A stretch of 64,000 bases of DNA from Pinibacter sp031553495 (lineage in GTDB: Bacteria; Bacteroidota; Bacteroidia; Chitinophagales; Chitinophagaceae). Every line of letters begins with the position of its first letter. Positions within the stretch are counted from its first letter, which is position 1. The stretch is from assembly GCA_031553495.1 (NCBI GenBank), contig JAVBLN010000031.1, positions 72,399 to 136,398 on the forward strand, written 5' to 3'. The notes beneath the pieces are model-generated. The model saw only the letters and a program-made list of their open reading frames with translations, had not been told where the DNA came from and searched no databases. A program made the translations under genes and the position numbers. Positions 61,696 through 64,000 of this stretch are shown piece after piece.

Positions 61696-61788
61696 TAATT
61701 GTGCAGTATTTTTTTTGGGTATCAACAGTATTGCTACTATTAAGCATCGTTGTGTCACTCACTTGTACTGAAGTAATTCTATTGAACA
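61696..61788 (+). repeat. Intergenic repeat copy 21 (core A)
   Basis: ATTGTGCAG, eight-T run, GGGTATCAACAGTATTG, left arm, A core, right arm AAGTAATTCTATTGAAC. TTATACTTCGC lies upstream. Inverted partner of copy 20. Confidence 0.85.
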
Positions 61789-61813
61789 ATTACTAACGTT
61801 AATGTTTAAACGC

Positions 61814-61846
61814 AATTATTAATTATTCATTATTAATTATTAATTA
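61814..61846. repeat. AATTAATAATTAAT array at the fecR stop
   Basis: The last codons (GTG GTT AAT TAA) of the FecR gene lie in the array. Confidence 0.7.
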
Positions 61847-63027
61847 ACCACCAGCGTTTTTCCTTCCATCCGGCACTTTACGCCCATTCCCTGCAACAAT
61901 TCAATAACATCCGAAAGGTTCGTGTCCCTTACTATTTCTCCCTGGAAAATTACATTGTGTATTGTTCCCTCATACTGAACTTTAATATCATACCACCTTT
62001 CCAGTTGGCGCATCACCGCGTAGGTATCTAAGTTTTCCAAATTGAAAAAACCGTTTTTCCATGCTATAACCTGGTCAACATTTACATCGGCAATTTTAAA
62101 CTGTTCATTAGATGTTGCAGCCACCGCTTGCTGACCGGGTTGTAGAATTACGCTTTCCTTTCCTTTACTTATTTTCACGCTTCCTTTTACTAAAGTAGTT
62201 CTAATCACTTTTTCGTCCCGGTATGAATTAATATTAAAACTCGTTCCCAACACCTGAATTAATGATTCGCCACGCACATCTACCAAAAACGGTTTTTGTT
62301 TATTTTTCGAAACTTCAAAATATGCTTCTCCATCAATTTTAATTTTTCGTTCTTTCGCGGTAAAGGCAGTTGGGTATGTAATGGATGACGCGGCATTCAG
62401 CCATACTTTTGATCCATCCGGAAGAACGATCTGGTATTGTCCTCCACGCGGCGTACTTACTGTGTTCCACATCACTTCCTTTGTTACTGCACCACTTAAG
62501 TCGTAAGTAATTTGTCCGTTCGCAAGCTTTATTACCTGCACGCCCCCTTGGTTGGCAATATTACCATTCGCAACACTATCCAGTATAATCGTACTTCCAT
62601 CCGCAAGCGTTAAAGTAGCTTTATTTCCACCGGGCGGTACATTTATTTTCAATGGCTGGTTAACCTTCGCCACTTCCTGTTCAGATCTTTTACCGGTTGT
62701 TAGGAAATAAGCTGCACCCGCAATACCAACGGTAAGTATAATAGCGGCGGCATAGCGAAAAAACTTTCGATGCAGGAAATGAACCCGGCGGGTAGCGGAC
62801 TGTTGCGCGATAGAAACAAGCAGGTTATCGAATAACTCCTTTGAATCTATATCAGCAACATCGTCATATCGCTTTTCCTTTAAAACAGTTTCTATAAGGC
62901 GCTGCCATGTTTCCTGGTTTTCATCCATGTGCAGCAATTGTTTGAACCTGCTTATTTCTTCCGGTGTCATCTTTCCATCCAGGTATTTATCAAGCAATTG
63001 CTGCGGTTCTAACATTTGCATAATCAT
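61840..63027 (-). CDS. FecR-family anti-sigma factor
   Basis: 395 residues. N-terminal cytoplasmic anti-sigma region (LLDKYLDGKMTPEEISRFKQ), one membrane helix (FFRYAAAIILTVGIAGAAYF, about 88-110), periplasmic FecR domain (VSTPRGGQYQIVLPDGSKVW) and the C-terminal STN-like DUF4974 domain (LENLDTYAVMRQLERWYDIK). It senses the STN domain of the TonB receptor downstream and holds the ECF sigma factor in check. 57 bases after the sigma gene. Confidence 0.93.
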   Translation of the reverse strand: MIMQMLEPQQLLDKYLDGKMTPEEISRFKQLLHMDENQETWQRLIETVLKEKRYDDVADIDSKELFDNLLVSIAQQSATRRVHFLHRKFFRYAAAIILTVGIAGAAYFLTTGKRSEQEVAKVNQPLKINVPPGGNKATLTLADGSTIILDSVANGNIANQGGVQVIKLANGQITYDLSGAVTKEVMWNTVSTPRGGQYQIVLPDGSKVWLNAASSITYPTAFTAKERKIKIDGEAYFEVSKNKQKPFLVDVRGESLIQVLGTSFNINSYRDEKVIRTTLVKGSVKISKGKESVILQPGQQAVAATSNEQFKIADVNVDQVIAWKNGFFNLENLDTYAVMRQLERWYDIKVQYEGTIHNVIFQGEIVRDTNLSDVIELLQGMGVKCRMEGKTLVVN

Positions 63028-63084
63028 CTGATATTAATAAAGACAATAAAAAAATAAAGGGTAATGCGTCCGGATTAAAAAAAA

Positions 63085-63681
63085 TCAGAAAATTAATTCT
63101 AAGGCTACTATAATATTAATAAGCTCCACACACCCCTTAGCCAGATGTTTCCGGATAATGAGTAAGGCGCGGACAATATAACTTTTCGAAGTAGTCTGGG
63201 AAATTCCCATTCTAGCAGCGATCTGCTCATGAGTAAGTCCCTCGAACCTGCTCAGCCTGAAAGCGGTTTGCATTTGTGGGGGAAGCCTGTTAACGACTTC
63301 ATGAATTTGCTTTTCCAGATCTTTTAACTCTGTCATTGTTTGGATTGAAGAATCGTCGTATTGGAGATAAGCTTCCAAGTATTCATTTTCCTTATGCTTC
63401 GGCAATTGTTTTTTAAGTTCGTTAAATATTATGTTGCGGGCCATAACATAAAGGAACGCGTCAAATCTTTCAACACTGCGTAGCTTTTCTCTATTTATCC
63501 ATACTTTCAAAAAAATATCCTGTGTAAGATCTTTTGCCCGCTCCGGCGATTTTGTAAAATGTAATGCATTGTTATACATGCTTGCAACATACTTCTCATA
63601 TAAGCATCGGTAGGCTGCTTCATCTCCATCCGCTATTCGTTTAAGCAGTTCCTGTTCATTATTTGAATACGCTAATAGCAA
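63085..63681 (-). CDS. ECF sigma-70 factor (Bacteroidota SusC-associated type)
   Basis: 198 residues. Region 2 about 20-90 (AKDLTQDIFLKVWINREKL, FDAFLYVMARNIIFNELKK) and region 4 about 130-185 (VNRLPPQMQTAFRLSRFEGL, HEQIAARMGISQTTSKSYIV). Released from the FecR partner when ligand binds the SusC protein, it would switch on susC. First gene of the series read leftward. Confidence 0.93.
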   Translation of the reverse strand: MLLAYSNNEQELLKRIADGDEAAYRCLYEKYVASMYNNALHFTKSPERAKDLTQDIFLKVWINREKLRSVERFDAFLYVMARNIIFNELKKQLPKHKENEYLEAYLQYDDSSIQTMTELKDLEKQIHEVVNRLPPQMQTAFRLSRFEGLTHEQIAARMGISQTTSKSYIVRALLIIRKHLAKGCVELINIIVALELIF

Positions 63682-63740
63682 ATTTTAATATCAGTTAGTG
63701 ATTGTAAATTTAAGGAAAAAGAAGAAGCGGGGGAGGGAAT

Positions 63741-63805
63741 GCGGAAATGTGATAATGTGGAAATGAAGAATTTGAAAATTTGAAAATGTGCTAATTTGAA
63801 AATGC
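63741..63805. repeat. TTTGAAAATGTG array
   Basis: Imperfect repeats of GTGGAAATG and TTTGAAAATGTG. Confidence 0.6.
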
Positions 63806-63865
63806 TTTGTGGAGTGGTTTGTTATTTGTGTTTCAATGATTCATAATTCAATTTTTTTAAAAGCT

Positions 63866-63889
63866 GGCGCAGGTCTCCTGACCTGTGCC
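63866..63889. repeat. Palindromic GGCGCAGGTC element
   Basis: Ten-bp stem GGCGCAGGTC/GACCTGTGCC (one wobble), TCCT loop. Confidence 0.65.
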
Positions 63890-63916
63890 GACGCGTTACT
63901 TGATCATCACGCTCTG

Positions 63917-63962
63917 CAAGGCTTGTAGCCTTGCAGCACTATACTGTTGCTTTTAGCAACAT
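63917..63962 (-). repeat. TTGCTAAAAACAGCA / CAAGGCTTTAAGCCTTG element, copy 2
   Basis: CAAGGCTTGTAGCCTTG, then AGCACTATACTGTTGC and TTTTAGCAACAT: same parts as 48576-48621 in reverse. Confidence 0.75.
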
Positions 63963-64000
63963 GCAAGATGTCCCGGTATACAAGTTCAAAGAGATTTCTC

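Larger units (their letters stand above)
61268..61839. other. Gap between fecR and susC genes
   Basis: 572 bases with repeat copies 20 and 21 as an inverted pair and, near susC, a hairpin GCCAGA/TCTGGC (61301-61306, 61322-61327) followed on the plus strand by TTTTTT. No gene seen; susC probably has its own, sigma-dependent promoter here. Confidence 0.5.
63682..64000. other. Window end: arrays and hairpins, no gene
   Basis: A TTTGAAAATGTG array (63741-63805), a 10-bp hairpin (63866-63889), the inverted copy of the 48576 element (63917-63962) and GATGTCCCGGTAT at the end. Confidence 0.5.

Noticed and set aside
1..64000. Known anti-phage systems, retrons, toxin-antitoxin pairs or biosynthetic clusters
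   Set aside because: No recognisable components among the genes; the CmcI-like protein belongs to sugar methylation here, not beta-lactam synthesis.

Overview
The window looks like chromosome from a member of the Bacteroidota, most probably the family Chitinophagaceae. The evidence is the TonB-linked SusC/SusD pair with an STN domain, the ECF sigma/FecR pair, a giant secreted protein with a CHU_C-type (type IX secretion, type B) C-terminal domain, TAnnTTTG-type promoters, AT-rich DNA, and the near absence of Shine-Dalgarno sequences. I see no phage, plasmid, CRISPR array or known defence island.

Layout. 1-708: 3' part of a formimidoylglutamase/arginase-family gene. 0.96-6.6 kb (-): 1888-residue T9SS cargo protein. 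7.1-15.4 kb (+): a nine-gene surface-polysaccharide operon. It makes a CDP-linked 6-deoxy sugar (rfbF, rfbG, epimerase, C-methyltransferase, reductase), then adds a CmcI-like methyltransferase and three glycosyltransferases; a fourth glycosyltransferase lies convergent. 17-23 kb: YfhO membrane protein, queuosine-precursor transporter, NfeD/slipin pair. 23.5-37.5 kb: GT39-like transferase and two drug/lipid exporter operons facing away from each other, each led by its own TetR gene. One is TetR-TolC-HlyD-ATPase-ATPase-permease-permease, with a four-helix-bundle gene interposed. The other is TetR-TolC-HlyD-permease with no ATPase. 38-47.7 kb: Gcr-like membrane protein, clpS and aat (N-degron pathway), a 36-codon membrane microprotein, an exonuclease/GIY-YIG fusion, GNAT, MscS. 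47.96 kb: tRNA-Val(TAC). 48.7-52.1 kb: a visibly more GC-rich island with a membrane-bound AraC regulator, a divergent outer-membrane barrel and a PD40 lipoprotein. 52.2-63.7 kb (-): sigma, FecR, SusC, SusD, thioredoxin-like protein and an S9 peptidase, which reads as a peptide or glycopeptide acquisition locus.

The most striking thing is between the genes. I found by eye 21 copies of one intergenic repeat (about 65-100 bp), none inside a gene, occupying 14 intergenic regions, seven of which hold an inverted pair. Each copy has a conserved core (A type GTTGTGTCACTCACTTGT, B type GTTGCGTCGCA) between two matching direct-repeat arms. The two core types differ by a compensatory change in a small dyad. 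I do not recognise the family. It resembles REP/BIME-type elements in layout (GTAG tetranucleotides, inverted pairs, strictly intergenic), but no RAYT transposase lies in the window. Several other short repeat families (palindromic TTTAACCACAAGG elements, GAGTTGAGAATG arrays, AATTAATAATTAAT arrays) crowd the same gaps, and some begin exactly at or inside the last codons of genes.
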